A DNA stretch of 64,000 nucleotides, from assembly GCA_946408355.1 (NCBI GenBank), contig CAMJRX010000002.1:1-64000 (forward strand). Direction: 5' to 3'. This stretch comes from an uncultured Selenomonadales bacterium. GTDB taxonomy: Bacteria > Bacillota > Negativicutes > Selenomonadales > Selenomonadaceae. Positions 47,853-56,912 of this stretch are shown one piece after another. The notes beneath the pieces were generated by a model. That model searched no databases, was not told where the DNA came from, and worked only from the letters and a program-made list of their open reading frames with translations. Each line of letters opens with the position of its first letter. The first letter of the stretch is position 1. The position numbers and the translations under genes were made by a program.

Positions 47853-48596
47853 TCACCTTCGCAGAACATATTTTACGACAAGATAGCCGACTTCGTAGAG
47901 CAAAATTACGGGGATTGCGACGGCAATTTGAGTTATGACATCGGGCGAAGTGACGAGTGCACCTATTACGAACGAAAAGAAAAATACATAGCGGCGATAT
48001 TTGCCTAACTTTTCGCTAGTTAAAATGCCCAGCTTGCCCAAAACAATTATCACGAGCGGCAACTCGAATACAACGCCAAAGGGCAACACGAACAGTATCA
48101 CGAACTCAAAATAGCTACCGAACGAAAACAGCGTCTCTAGATTTTCCGACTCTTTACCGAATCCCATAAAAAATTTTAGCGCGACCGGCAAGATTAGGAA
48201 AAATGAAAACGCTAGCCCTGCGAAAAATAACGCAACCGACGAAGGAACGAGGACCCCTAAAACGGCGCGTTCGCTCCTCGTTAGCGCGGGAAGGAAAAAT
48301 TTCCACACGTGATAAAAAATTATCGGCAATGCGATTAAAAAGCCCGCCGCAATGTCGATTTTGAGATACGTGAAAAATGCCTCGCCGGGTTTCATATAAT
48401 AGAGTTTGCCGACGGGGAGCGTGAGGTAATTTGTAATTTCGTCAAGAAAAAGATACGCAACGCAACTGCCAAAGACAATCGCAAGCAAAGATTTTATAAT
48501 GCGCGAGCGAAGTTCTTCAAGGTGCGCCGTCAAACTCATGGTGCCGTCGTCTTCAGCGGGAACTTCTTGCGCGGGATTTTTTTCAGGCTCAGTCAT
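47853..48596 (-). CDS. tatC: Sec-independent translocase subunit TatC
   Basis: A 247-residue six-helix TatC, the receptor for twin-arginine signals. SLTAHLEELRSRIIKSLLA near residue 20 is the cytoplasmic N-terminus with the conserved Glu, and FFLILPVALKFFMGFG, GVVFELPLVIIVLG with the conserved Phe/Glu, and a C-terminal helix complete it. ATG overlaps the tatA stop by four bases. The gene ends immediately before the broken EcoRV-like frame; the restriction system lies between tatC and ubiD. Confidence 0.95.
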   Translation of the reverse strand: MTEPEKNPAQEVPAEDDGTMSLTAHLEELRSRIIKSLLAIVFGSCVAYLFLDEITNYLTLPVGKLYYMKPGEAFFTYLKIDIAAGFLIALPIIFYHVWKFFLPALTRSERAVLGVLVPSSVALFFAGLAFSFFLILPVALKFFMGFGKESENLETLFSFGSYFEFVILFVLPFGVVFELPLVIIVLGKLGILTSEKLGKYRRYVFFFSFVIGALVTSPDVITQIAVAIPVILLYEVGYLVVKYVLRR

Positions 48597-48799
48597 TTTT
48601 TATCCGCGTCAACTTTTGCGGCGTCGAGTTTCTTTTGTTCAGTCACGTCAACGGTTTTGGCGTCGTCAGAATTCGCCTGCTTGAATTCCTTAATGCTCTG
48701 CCCTAAAGCTTTGCCGACGCCGGGCAATTTGCCGGGACCAAAGACAACCAAACCAATAATCAAAATCAAAATAAGTTCAGGTACGCCAATTCCAAACAT
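48593..48799 (-). CDS. tatA: Sec-independent translocase subunit TatA
   Basis: A 68-residue TatA/E: short N-terminus, one membrane helix PELILILIIGLVVFGPGKLP followed by an amphipathic helix (VGKALGQSIKEFKQA) and an acidic/lysine tail. The FGPGKLP hinge is the family signature. The ATG at 48799 has GGAGAG upstream; the longer frame from 48919 covers the promoter. With tatC it should export the Tat-signalled GH13 protein of this window. Confidence 0.92.
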   Translation of the reverse strand: MFGIGVPELILILIIGLVVFGPGKLPGVGKALGQSIKEFKQANSDDAKTVDVTEQKKLDAAKVDADKK

Positions 48800-48827
48800 A
48801 TTAATCACTCTCCAAAAATTTTTCGTG

Positions 48828-48856
48828 ATTATATCACAAGTTTTTTTGCGTGTCGA
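48828..48856 (-). promoter_or_regulatory. Promoter for tatA-tatC
   Basis: Minus strand: TCGACA (48851-48856), 17-base spacer, perfect TATAAT (48828-48833) with TGA before it. Its -35 box overlaps that of the divergent MBL-gene promoter. Confidence 0.7.
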
Positions 48857-48874
48857 AAGTTTTTTTGCTATCAT
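48846..48874 (+). promoter_or_regulatory. Promoter for the MBL / GrpE-like / Hsp70-like operon
   Basis: TTGCGT (48846-48851), 17-base spacer, TATCAT (48869-48874) with an extended TGC. It is divergent from and overlaps the tatA promoter. Confidence 0.6.
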
Positions 48875-48893
48875 TACGGCGGAGGTGTTTTTA

Positions 48894-50000
48894 GTGGCAA
48901 GCGGGAAAATAATTTTCATGCCATTGGGCGGAGCGCAGGAAGTCGGAGCAAGTTGTTACTTCCTAAAGCTCGGCGAAAATAATCTTTTGCTCGATTGTGG
49001 TTGCGGCTTGACACGCGGAATAAAATACGCGCCGAAATTTTCCGCGCTGTTGCAGTCGCCTTATCTGCAAGATTTTCATCAAATTTCACACGTATTTTTA
49101 TCTCATGCGCACCTTGACCATTCTGCCGCCTTGCCCGATTTTTTGGAGCTAAATGAACGCGCCGCAATTTATATGACAGATTTAACGCGAGAAATTTTAT
49201 CCGCGCAGTTAGAGGAACGTTTCAGCTCAATCGAAGAAAATATTTCGTCCGTCGCCTTCCTGCAGAAAATTCCTCTGCCGCGTTTGACGGTAAGTTTTCA
49301 TCAAGCGGGACATATTCCAGGCGCAATGATGACGTTGATAAATTTTCGCGGGAAAAATATTTTGTACACGGGCGATTATTCGACATTTCCGACGCAACTT
49401 GTAGGTTCTGCACTTTTGCCCAATGTCAAAATTGATATTTTAATTTTATGTGGCTTACACGCCCGCCACCCAAATTATCAACGCTATGGCGACAGTGATT
49501 CTGCCTTGAAAAAAATTCTGCACAAAATTTATCACGCGCTCCGTTGGCGCAAGTCAGTTTACTGTCAAGTTACGCAAATTAGCAAGGGCGTCGAACTCAT
49601 CACGCTGATTAATAAGTTCTTGCCACAAGCTGAAATTTTTATTGACGAACGAGTTATGAGAATCGTCCACCGCTTTGAAAATTTGCGTATCCCGATAATG
49701 CGCGAACAAAATCATTCGCTGAACATTTTACCGCGTGCTCCCTGCGTAATCTTGTCAACGTTGCCGCCGCCGACACATTCGGGATTGGAAATTGTAAATG
49801 CTGATTTTTCATTGCACGACGACTTTAACGCGACAGTTGAATTTGTTCGACGTATTAATCCAAAAATTTGCGTCGTAGTACACAGTCCGCCCGATAAAAT
49901 TTTCCGCACGAGCACCACGCTTGAACAAGTTTTAATCAACGACCCAGATTCAAGGACGAGTTTTATTTTCCCAAGAACAGGCGAACCTTTCGAGTTATGA
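48894..50000 (+). CDS. Metallo-beta-lactamase-fold protein, beta-CASP-like
   Basis: A 368-residue metallo-hydrolase. The zinc motif is SHAHLDHSAALP near residue 70, the second histidine is in HQAGHIPGAMM near 140, and the aspartate in YTGDYS near 160; a further histidine lies in VVHSPP near the end. The layout resembles the CPSF73/RNase J-like beta-CASP group, but the 368-residue length is short and the cap region is not clear. Start is GTG at 48894 with GGAGG; the long upstream frame (from 48522) overlaps tatA and tatC antisense and is not used. It begins the operon with the GrpE-like and Hsp70-like genes. Confidence 0.75.
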   Translation: MASGKIIFMPLGGAQEVGASCYFLKLGENNLLLDCGCGLTRGIKYAPKFSALLQSPYLQDFHQISHVFLSHAHLDHSAALPDFLELNERAAIYMTDLTREILSAQLEERFSSIEENISSVAFLQKIPLPRLTVSFHQAGHIPGAMMTLINFRGKNILYTGDYSTFPTQLVGSALLPNVKIDILILCGLHARHPNYQRYGDSDSALKKILHKIYHALRWRKSVYCQVTQISKGVELITLINKFLPQAEIFIDERVMRIVHRFENLRIPIMREQNHSLNILPRAPCVILSTLPPPTHSGLEIVNADFSLHDDFNATVEFVRRINPKICVVVHSPPDKIFRTSTTLEQVLINDPDSRTSFIFPRTGEPFEL

Positions 50001-50018
50001 CAAGGAGGGAATTCTCTC

Positions 50019-51089
50019 ATGATAAACATCAACGATCCTATGATGAAAAGACTTATCGAAAACCTGCACAAATCCGTAGAACGCAAAAGTAAAAACCTTT
50101 CCGCCTCCGCCGGTGAAGACTACGTTCTGGAAAATCGCGTCATTAAAATTTTCTGCGAACATAAAGGCTTTGGTCCGCGTCAATGCGCCGCCGAAATGAA
50201 CGACCTCTACGGCACCAACATGGATAATGAGGACGTTATCCGCATTCTTAAATCGCACCGCTTGAGCTTTCAACCTAAACGCTCCGAATTGCTTAATTGG
50301 GCGGAAAATACGATTGACACTTTTGCAAGGGCTTTGGAAACGCACAACCCAAAAGATTTTGAAGAGTTTATTAATCTGCGCAACAAAACGATTATGACTC
50401 GCGACAACGAACCCTACAAAATTCAAGAACGCATTGCCTGCCTTATGTTTTATGTTAAAATGCCCGAACTCGACAGCGGCAACGACATCAATACCCTCGA
50501 AAAATTCGGCAATGTCTATATGAAACATTTTCTCTTCGACGCCAGCGATTTCCTTAGAAATATTTGCATTCGTCCAAAAGGCAGGGATAAAGGCGATAAA
50601 AAAGATTCGCAAGCGGATAAAATTGACCTGTTGGAAAATATGTTGAACCGCTCCGATATGTTGCTTAAAGATTTGCAGGACGAATTCGACGCCCGTATTA
50701 AACAAAGTCATCAAGATGATTTGGTTGAATTTTTCTCGCGGCTCAACTCGGAAAAGTACGGTTGCATTCTCGACGAGGTTTTAAATGCTAGAACTGGTGT
50801 CCGTCAGCTCCGTAAAAAAAATATTCAGCTTCCGCCCGAAATTGGCGGCTTGTTCATTTTGATTGAACGCCTCGCGCAGTTTATTCGCGACAGTGAAATT
50901 AATCCGATTCTTAAACCCGGCGTGGTTAAAGACATGCGCCTTGACGAAGTTGAAAGTTGCGATTATGAAGGCTCGCCCTTCCTCAACACCACCGAAGTTA
51001 AGCGCGTTAAAGTCCTCTCGCCTGGCTGGGTTTATCAAAATAAAGATGTTCAAATTTCTAGACCGCGCCTTAAAGAGGTCGTGGAGTAA
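50019..51089 (+). CDS. GrpE-like cofactor with N-terminal helix-turn-helix-like domain
   Basis: A 356-residue protein not matching a family I can name with certainty. The C-terminal third (VKVLSPGWVYQNKDVQIS near the end, then RPRLKEV) has the pattern of a GrpE beta-domain, in which a VLxxGYxYxxxVIRPAxVxV strand pair closes the protein. The helical middle (DLQDEFDARIKQ...IGGLFILIERLAQFI) fits the GrpE coiled coil. The N-terminus (ENRVIKIFCEHKGFGPRQCA, then a second helix) looks like a helix-turn-helix. It lies 19 bases after the MBL gene and 12 bases before the Hsp70-like gene, in the same operon. A nucleotide-exchange role for that Hsp70 is inferred. Confidence 0.5.
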   Translation: MININDPMMKRLIENLHKSVERKSKNLSASAGEDYVLENRVIKIFCEHKGFGPRQCAAEMNDLYGTNMDNEDVIRILKSHRLSFQPKRSELLNWAENTIDTFARALETHNPKDFEEFINLRNKTIMTRDNEPYKIQERIACLMFYVKMPELDSGNDINTLEKFGNVYMKHFLFDASDFLRNICIRPKGRDKGDKKDSQADKIDLLENMLNRSDMLLKDLQDEFDARIKQSHQDDLVEFFSRLNSEKYGCILDEVLNARTGVRQLRKKNIQLPPEIGGLFILIERLAQFIRDSEINPILKPGVVKDMRLDEVESCDYEGSPFLNTTEVKRVKVLSPGWVYQNKDVQISRPRLKEVVE

Positions 51090-51101
51090 GGAGGAATTTT
51101 T

Positions 51102-54023
51102 ATGTTGATTAATGGAGAAAAGCACAACGATTTGTGCGTAGGAATTGATTTGGGCACTACAAATTCCGTTTTGGCTACGGTGAATATCCGCCCGAACGGA
51201 AATATCGTTAGTAAAGTTGTCGACTTGGATAGAGCAGTTGATATGTACAATGCGGGAGCAGGAGCAAAGTTTACGCTCAAGAAAAGTCCAATCTTGCCTA
51301 GCTGTGTTTACTACAACGACGAAAAAAATTATCAGCCGATTGTCGGCGACTTCGCGAAAGGAAGATACCCGCTTCGACCGTATCTAGTTGCTAAGTCAAT
51401 CAAAAGTCAGATGGGCAACGAATTTGCAGAAGGGTTATCCTCAAATATTCACGACAAAACACCCGCGCAGGTTTCCTCCAGAATTTTAGAGCACATGTTG
51501 AGAAATGCCGCTAAAATTTATCACGTGGAAAGGATAGACGACGCAATTATAACCGTGCCCGCGAATTTTGATTTTATAATGCGGCAAGCGACATTAAAGG
51601 CGGCAGAATTAGCAGGAATAAAAATTCGGAAGGCGGACGGCTCACCGAGACAAATTTTATTATCGGAGCCACGAGCGGTTATCTACGACTTTATAAATCA
51701 AGTGCGCAACGGAGAAATTGCCGACCAAATTTTAGACTTAAGCTCGAAAAAAAATGTAATGGTTTTCGACTTGGGCGGCGGCACGCTCGATATTACTTTG
51801 CATGAGATTTCACGACGCGACGACGCACCCGAAATTTTAAAAGTTCAAGACATAGCGACCAATCGTTATACACTTTTGGGCGGCGACGATTTTGATTTAT
51901 GTTTAGCAAAGGTCATGTTCCAACATTATCTGAATCAATACGCCGCGCACGCAAATATTGTTCAAAAAATCCGCAATGAGGAACGAGGCGTTATGAGCCA
52001 GCTCCTAAACTATGCGGAAAATTTAAAGTTGGAAGTCAGCGCGCAGAAAAGTGATGCATTCGGCGGAGATAATTCCGGTTGGTGGGACGAGGAGGAAGAT
52101 TTTCCCGTTGGCGGCAATATCGGCACTACGGGTTATGCTTACAGCGATAATTTCACCGCGAATCAACTTGAGGATATTTGGCGCGAATTCATGGGCGAGG
52201 AGCTTAAATTCGACGATTATAAAAATCTCAACGTTATCAACGAAAAATTTGGCAAGCAGAAAAATATTATCCTGCCGATTCTCGACGTGCTAAATAAAGC
52301 GTCAGCTAAACTTGCTACTGATAACGTTAAAGTCGACGCGGTTATAATGAACGGCGGAATGTCGCGCTTTTATATGGTTATCAATCGCTTGAAAAAATTT
52401 TTTGGATTTGACCCGATTGTCGCGCTCGACCCCGATCAAGCCGTTGCTCGCGGTGCCGCCGTTTATCATTACTTCTTGCATAAATACGATAAAGAACTTG
52501 CAGAGGATTTGCGTAATGAAGTGCCCGAAAAAACGCCCGTGAGACTTCCGCCGCTTCCGCTAATTTCTCAACAAAGACAAAACACGCGACCGGATTTCCT
52601 TACGTCGTCGCCGCGCAGAAATTTTTCAAGCAACAGAAATATCACAGCGGCAGACCGTTCAATCGGCGTAGTTTTTGGTAACAATGTCCTCAACGAAAGT
52701 TTTTATTTGGTTACATTCGGCGGCAATTACGAGGAAATTATTCCTGCCGGTAAAGAATTACCGTACACGTCCGAGAGATTTACGGGTTTTAGACTTCCGC
52801 CCGGAAAAAATGTTATCAGCGTACCGATTGCCCGCGCAGAAGCCGACGGAACTTATAAAATTATCGCGAAAGGCAATATCCAATTCCCCGAACGCTATTC
52901 GCGCATGAAGGAAGATATTTTTATCACGTTCAGCATTTTTATGGACGAGGATAAAATTATTCGCATGGACGCCGCCACTTGTCGCGACGAACGTGGGCTT
53001 GAATTAATGGATCACGGCACAACGGAAATTTCTATTGCTACGGGCGTTGAGAAAGGTCCCAAAACTAAACTCATTGCAAAATTCGGCGGGAAAGTTAATC
53101 CGCGTTCGCAACTCAATACAATTCGCTCGTTATGTCGTAATGTTGACGACGCCTTCAGGCGCAGGAGCAAAGACGATAACATTAAATTTTCAGCAACGCT
53201 TAAACTCAACGTGAACACGATTATTTCTGCAAGCAATCACAAAGAATTTGCCGAACCGCTACTGCAAATGCTTGACGACGCTAAAAATTCCCGCGAAGAA
53301 TCATTTAAGTTGCGTTGCATAATCATTGCTCGGAAAATCGGCGCGAATTGGACGGCGCAACAAAAAAGACGCCTTGCACGCCTTTGTTTATATCAACTTG
53401 ACGAGGAACTTTATAATCCCGGAGTAAGTCTTGGTAGAGGCTTAAAGATGAACACGAAAATTCAAGCGGTTTACGCGCTGTCAATGTGCGGGAGCGACGA
53501 AGATATTGCGATGCTCGTAAACCTGCATAATAACGAAAAATTCCGCATGGCGACTCTTTACACGCACGCCATAACTAAAACCGAAGTCGATTGGATTTAC
53601 TCCGAATTCAAGAAGGATTGCAATAGAGTTTTGGCGGGCATGCCGACTTCTGCCATACAAATTTCTGCTCATGCGCTCGGCGTTGCCTTTAAGATTGACG
53701 GACGCCCGACAAATTCCACAGTTCACCGCGAACAAGTTGTTTCTGATTTGTGCAAAGTAATTCGTTCGCAAAATTTAAATAACGTTGAGATCAGCGTTTG
53801 CCTTTTGGCTATCGGTATGATTTGCGACCGTCGCACCGGCAATAACTTAGCGCAAACTTCTTTTGACGACGCCGAAAAACTTTTTGTCGACTTGGATAAA
53901 ATTTACGACGATAATTTTGTTGAACTTTTTGCTAAAGCACAAGACGTAGCGCAAAAAATGATTCACGGCGGCTATCTCACGCCCGAAGAGGAAGAATCTT
54001 TACTAATGAAATGGGCAATGTAA
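51102..54023 (+). CDS. Large atypical Hsp70-family ATPase with helical C-terminal half
   Basis: A 973-residue Hsp70-like protein. Residues 13-25 (VGIDLGTTNSVLA) are phosphate-1, VFDLGGGTLDITLHEI near 222 is phosphate-2, and MNGGMSRFYMVIN near 414 and DPDQAVARGAA near 440 the adenosine region. The nucleotide domain carries an unusual insertion rich in Gly, Trp and Asp near 325 (DNSGWWDEEEDFPVGGN). A beta-rich part near 520-640 follows (GVVFGNN, FRLPPGKNVISVP). The final 300 residues are alpha-helical and HEAT-like, unlike the lid of DnaK. No DnaJ or canonical GrpE is in the operon; the upstream gene may be its partner. GGAGGA precedes the ATG. Confidence 0.85.
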   Translation: MLINGEKHNDLCVGIDLGTTNSVLATVNIRPNGNIVSKVVDLDRAVDMYNAGAGAKFTLKKSPILPSCVYYNDEKNYQPIVGDFAKGRYPLRPYLVAKSIKSQMGNEFAEGLSSNIHDKTPAQVSSRILEHMLRNAAKIYHVERIDDAIITVPANFDFIMRQATLKAAELAGIKIRKADGSPRQILLSEPRAVIYDFINQVRNGEIADQILDLSSKKNVMVFDLGGGTLDITLHEISRRDDAPEILKVQDIATNRYTLLGGDDFDLCLAKVMFQHYLNQYAAHANIVQKIRNEERGVMSQLLNYAENLKLEVSAQKSDAFGGDNSGWWDEEEDFPVGGNIGTTGYAYSDNFTANQLEDIWREFMGEELKFDDYKNLNVINEKFGKQKNIILPILDVLNKASAKLATDNVKVDAVIMNGGMSRFYMVINRLKKFFGFDPIVALDPDQAVARGAAVYHYFLHKYDKELAEDLRNEVPEKTPVRLPPLPLISQQRQNTRPDFLTSSPRRNFSSNRNITAADRSIGVVFGNNVLNESFYLVTFGGNYEEIIPAGKELPYTSERFTGFRLPPGKNVISVPIARAEADGTYKIIAKGNIQFPERYSRMKEDIFITFSIFMDEDKIIRMDAATCRDERGLELMDHGTTEISIATGVEKGPKTKLIAKFGGKVNPRSQLNTIRSLCRNVDDAFRRRSKDDNIKFSATLKLNVNTIISASNHKEFAEPLLQMLDDAKNSREESFKLRCIIIARKIGANWTAQQKRRLARLCLYQLDEELYNPGVSLGRGLKMNTKIQAVYALSMCGSDEDIAMLVNLHNNEKFRMATLYTHAITKTEVDWIYSEFKKDCNRVLAGMPTSAIQISAHALGVAFKIDGRPTNSTVHREQVVSDLCKVIRSQNLNNVEISVCLLAIGMICDRRTGNNLAQTSFDDAEKLFVDLDKIYDDNFVELFAKAQDVAQKMIHGGYLTPEEEESLLMKWAM

Positions 54024-54048
54024 AAACAACTAAAGCGAGGAATTAGGA

Positions 54049-54813
54049 ATGGAGACTTTAGACTTTACAGTTATGGCAGTAATGGCGGGCATGGGTTTTA
54101 TCGCGGCGTTTATCGATTCGGTTGTCGGTGGCGGCGGATTAATTTCAGTACCAACTTTAATGTGGGCGGGCTTGCCGATGTTAAACGTACTCGGCACGAA
54201 CAAAATCGCCTCTTGCATGGGAGCCTGTGCGGGGTTCTTAACTTATCTGCGTTCGGGCACGATTGACAAAAAAATTATGCGCGTGATGTTCCCGCTATCG
54301 TTTATCGGCTCTATTATTGGCGTGTTCGTCGTAAGAGAAATTCCGCCCGATTTCTTGCGCCCACTGGTCGTCGTCATGTTGATTGTAATTGCGATTTACA
54401 GCGTGGCGAAAAAAAATTGGGGCGCGGATAAAAAATCTGTCCACGTCTCCCATAAAAATTATTTGCTCGGTATCGTGTTAATTTTCGCGCTCGGTTTTTA
54501 TGACGGATTCTTTGGTCCGGGAACAGGCTCGTTTATGTTGTTTCTGTATCTGATGATGGGCTACGGATTTTTAGGAGCCGCCGCCAATGCCAGAGCCGCT
54601 AATTTTGCAAGCAACATTGCCGCCGCGATTGTCTTTGCGGCTTTAGGGCTTGTAAATTTTTCCTATGCAATTCCTATGGGTGTCGGCATGATTTTAGGTG
54701 CGGCTTGTGGCGCGAAAATGGCGATTTCAAAGGGTGCGGCTTATGTTCGCCCGTTGTTTATCGGAATGACGGTAATTTTAATCGGCAAACAAATTATTGA
54801 GCTGTTCAAATAA
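54049..54813 (+). CDS. TSUP (TauE/SafE) family transporter
   Basis: A 254-residue membrane protein of about eight helices. IDSVVGGGGLISVPTLMWAG near residue 22 and GTNKIASCMGACAGFLTYLR near 50 are the first-half TSUP signature, and GFYDGFFGPGTGSFMLFLYL the second. Family members export sulfite, sulfoacetate or other organosulfur anions. It follows the Hsp70-like gene by 26 bases and could be co-transcribed, but a functional link is not obvious. It converges on tmcAL. Confidence 0.88.
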   Translation: METLDFTVMAVMAGMGFIAAFIDSVVGGGGLISVPTLMWAGLPMLNVLGTNKIASCMGACAGFLTYLRSGTIDKKIMRVMFPLSFIGSIIGVFVVREIPPDFLRPLVVVMLIVIAIYSVAKKNWGADKKSVHVSHKNYLLGIVLIFALGFYDGFFGPGTGSFMLFLYLMMGYGFLGAAANARAANFASNIAAAIVFAALGLVNFSYAIPMGVGMILGAACGAKMAISKGAAYVRPLFIGMTVILIGKQIIELFK

Positions 54814-54824
54814 AGTTTAACCAT

Positions 54825-56018
54825 TCAAGTTATAAATATTGGCGACGTAGAAAAATCACTTTGCGGCGGGCGCGGCGTCTCGAATAAGATTGAGCGCAAA
54901 TCCGTTGCCAACACGTCGAATAACAAAATTTTTTGATACGGTTCTAAAAATCTCTTGCGTTCGTAAATATCACGGCGATTTAAATGTTTCGTGAGTTTCG
55001 TGATTATCAGCGCGGAGATTTTTTTTAATAGAATTCGTCCGCGCTCGTTGAATGCTAAAACTCTTGCACAAGTCGCCGCGTCAAGTTCTGCAACCTCTTC
55101 CGCCGTTAAGTTCAGCAAAAAATATAAAAGCAGTCGTCGAATTCGGCTTGCGGTGTAACGTCGTCCGACCAAAATTTTTATAAGCTCGGAAAAATTTTTA
55201 GCTATCGTCGCGTTGAGTAATCTGAATTCCAATCCCTCTGTCATGCCGTAAATTTTTTTCCGCTCGTCGACGCGGGCAGTTAAAAGTTTCGTCATGAGCG
55301 GGCGGAATAAAAAATTTTCGTCAACTAATTTTTCTGCGCGAAGAGCGTTTAAAGTTTCGTTTGAAACCTGCGCGGCGATTTTTTCCCACGACGGAGGATT
55401 TTCGTAAAGAGCCGCCCGAATTGCCGTCGCACTCGAAATTTTTTCTTGCAAAGTTAAATCGTCATAAGCCGCCCCGACCCGTTCAATTAAAAGCGGCGAA
55501 AATTTTTCGGGCAGTGCACGCAGATATTCAATCGCGAGGATTGTATTTGGTTGTCGCAAAAGTTTTTCGTCTAATTTAGTGACTTTGGATAAAATTTTCG
55601 TGACTGCCGCCGCGTAGGAAATTCCTTGCGACATTAGTCGCCGCAGTTCTGTAGCGAAAAATTTTTCATCGAACGTTGCCGCCGCCAATTTTAATTTTTC
55701 TAAGTCAGTGACCTCCGCGCCGAATGCCAGCGTATCGACGACGCCTAAACTTTTTAGCAAGTTGATTCCGCCGCGTGCAAAATCCTGCGCACTTCTTACA
55801 GCTTTAACGAACGGCAATTCCAAAACTAAATCTACGCCGCCCAAAACGGCAAGTCTTGCCCGCGTCCACTTGTCTAAGATTGCGGGCGAGCCGCGTTGCG
55901 TGAAACTTCCGCTCATCACTGCGACGATTTCCCAGCCGTAAACTTTTTTTATCTCGGAAATTTGATATGCGTGCCCCGCGTGAAACGGATTATATTCTGC
56001 AATTATTCCAACTGCCAA
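54825..56018 (-). CDS. tmcAL: tRNA(Met) cytidine acetate ligase, TmcAL
   Basis: A 397-residue enzyme of the YlbM/TmcAL family, which uses acetate and ATP to make N4-acetylcytidine at the wobble position of elongator tRNA-Met in Bacillota. The N-terminal nucleotidyltransferase motif is GIIAEYNPFHAGHAYQI, followed by VAVMSGSFTQRGSPA and VDLVLELPF. The TTG at 56018 is preferred: GGAGG eight bases upstream and the conserved strand follows at once. The helical C-terminus is normal. Confidence 0.9.
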   Translation of the reverse strand: MAVGIIAEYNPFHAGHAYQISEIKKVYGWEIVAVMSGSFTQRGSPAILDKWTRARLAVLGGVDLVLELPFVKAVRSAQDFARGGINLLKSLGVVDTLAFGAEVTDLEKLKLAAATFDEKFFATELRRLMSQGISYAAAVTKILSKVTKLDEKLLRQPNTILAIEYLRALPEKFSPLLIERVGAAYDDLTLQEKISSATAIRAALYENPPSWEKIAAQVSNETLNALRAEKLVDENFLFRPLMTKLLTARVDERKKIYGMTEGLEFRLLNATIAKNFSELIKILVGRRYTASRIRRLLLYFLLNLTAEEVAELDAATCARVLAFNERGRILLKKISALIITKLTKHLNRRDIYERKRFLEPYQKILLFDVLATDLRSILFETPRPPQSDFSTSPIFIT

Positions 56019-56125
56019 TTTTCTCGCCTCCAATTTCAGTTGATTTTCTTGCAATAAATTTTCAAATGGTGTATACTTCGCGGCAGTTAAGAGTTAATGA
56101 AAAAAATCTGTACGAGGTGAATAAA

Positions 56126-56884
56126 TTGGAATTTTCTCAAGCCAAAAAATTATTAGCGGCGGCGTTGCTCGGTGCATTTGCAATTTCATATCCCGTAACA
56201 GTTGACGCAAGAGTTCACGACCCAAAAGTTGAAACTAAATCTGTCCAACGGAAATTGCCGACTTTGCGCGAACGTGTCGCCGAAACAATGAGCAAATTTA
56301 AACCTGCTGAAGACGAAGAAATTTTTGACGCATTCGATAAACAACGAAATTTTTCAGTACCTACGACAGTCTCAACCTCTGACACGTCGATAATCGGGAC
56401 GCCTATCGCCACTCAACAACAGTGCGTTAAATATCTCCTACGCAACAATCCTAATCCGAACTTAAACGTTTCAGCGGAAGAAATTGTTGCCTATTATTAC
56501 GAGGAAGGCGCACGCGAGGGAATTCGTCCCGACGTTGCATTTGCGCAAGCTCTCAAGGAAACTGGATTTTTCCGTTACGGCGGCGATGTTATTCCCGAAC
56601 AAAATAATTATTGCGGACTCGGTACGACAGGCGGCGGCGTCAAGGGCGAATTTTTTGCTACGCCACAACTCGGAGTTCGCGCCCATATTCAGCACTTATT
56701 AGCTTATTCTTCGACGCGACGCCCCTCAATGCCTGTTGTTGACCCGCGCTATGGAATTGTTCGTCAAGCTTACGGTTCGCGGACTTTAGGCAAATGGCAA
56801 GATTTAAACGGTCGCTGGGCTGTTCCCGGCAGATATTACGGGCAAGAAATTTTGTCTATGTTCCGCGATATTTTAGTTCAGTAA
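56126..56884 (+). CDS. Exported GH73-type glucosaminidase
   Basis: A 252-residue exported peptidoglycan hydrolase. A signal peptide (AKKLLAAALLGAFAISYP) precedes a low-complexity linker and a C-terminal domain with VAYYYEEGAREGIRPDVAFA, then a QALKETGFFRYGGDV segment with the catalytic Glu, NNYCGLG and GVRAHIQHLLAYSS, the order of glycoside hydrolase family 73 (endo-beta-N-acetylglucosaminidase). Start: TTG at 56126 with GAGGTG; GTG at 56117 is the alternative. It remodels the cell wall. The permease gene follows 28 bases downstream. Confidence 0.85.
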   Translation: MEFSQAKKLLAAALLGAFAISYPVTVDARVHDPKVETKSVQRKLPTLRERVAETMSKFKPAEDEEIFDAFDKQRNFSVPTTVSTSDTSIIGTPIATQQQCVKYLLRNNPNPNLNVSAEEIVAYYYEEGAREGIRPDVAFAQALKETGFFRYGGDVIPEQNNYCGLGTTGGGVKGEFFATPQLGVRAHIQHLLAYSSTRRPSMPVVDPRYGIVRQAYGSRTLGKWQDLNGRWAVPGRYYGQEILSMFRDILVQ

Positions 56885-56912
56885 AAAATTTTTTAAAAGG
56901 CTCTGATTCCCT

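Noticed and set aside
48522-48893. Long N-terminal extension of the MBL-fold protein frame
   Set aside because: It lies antisense to tatC and tatA and in the promoter region; the GTG at 48894 has a proper ribosome binding site and begins the domain.
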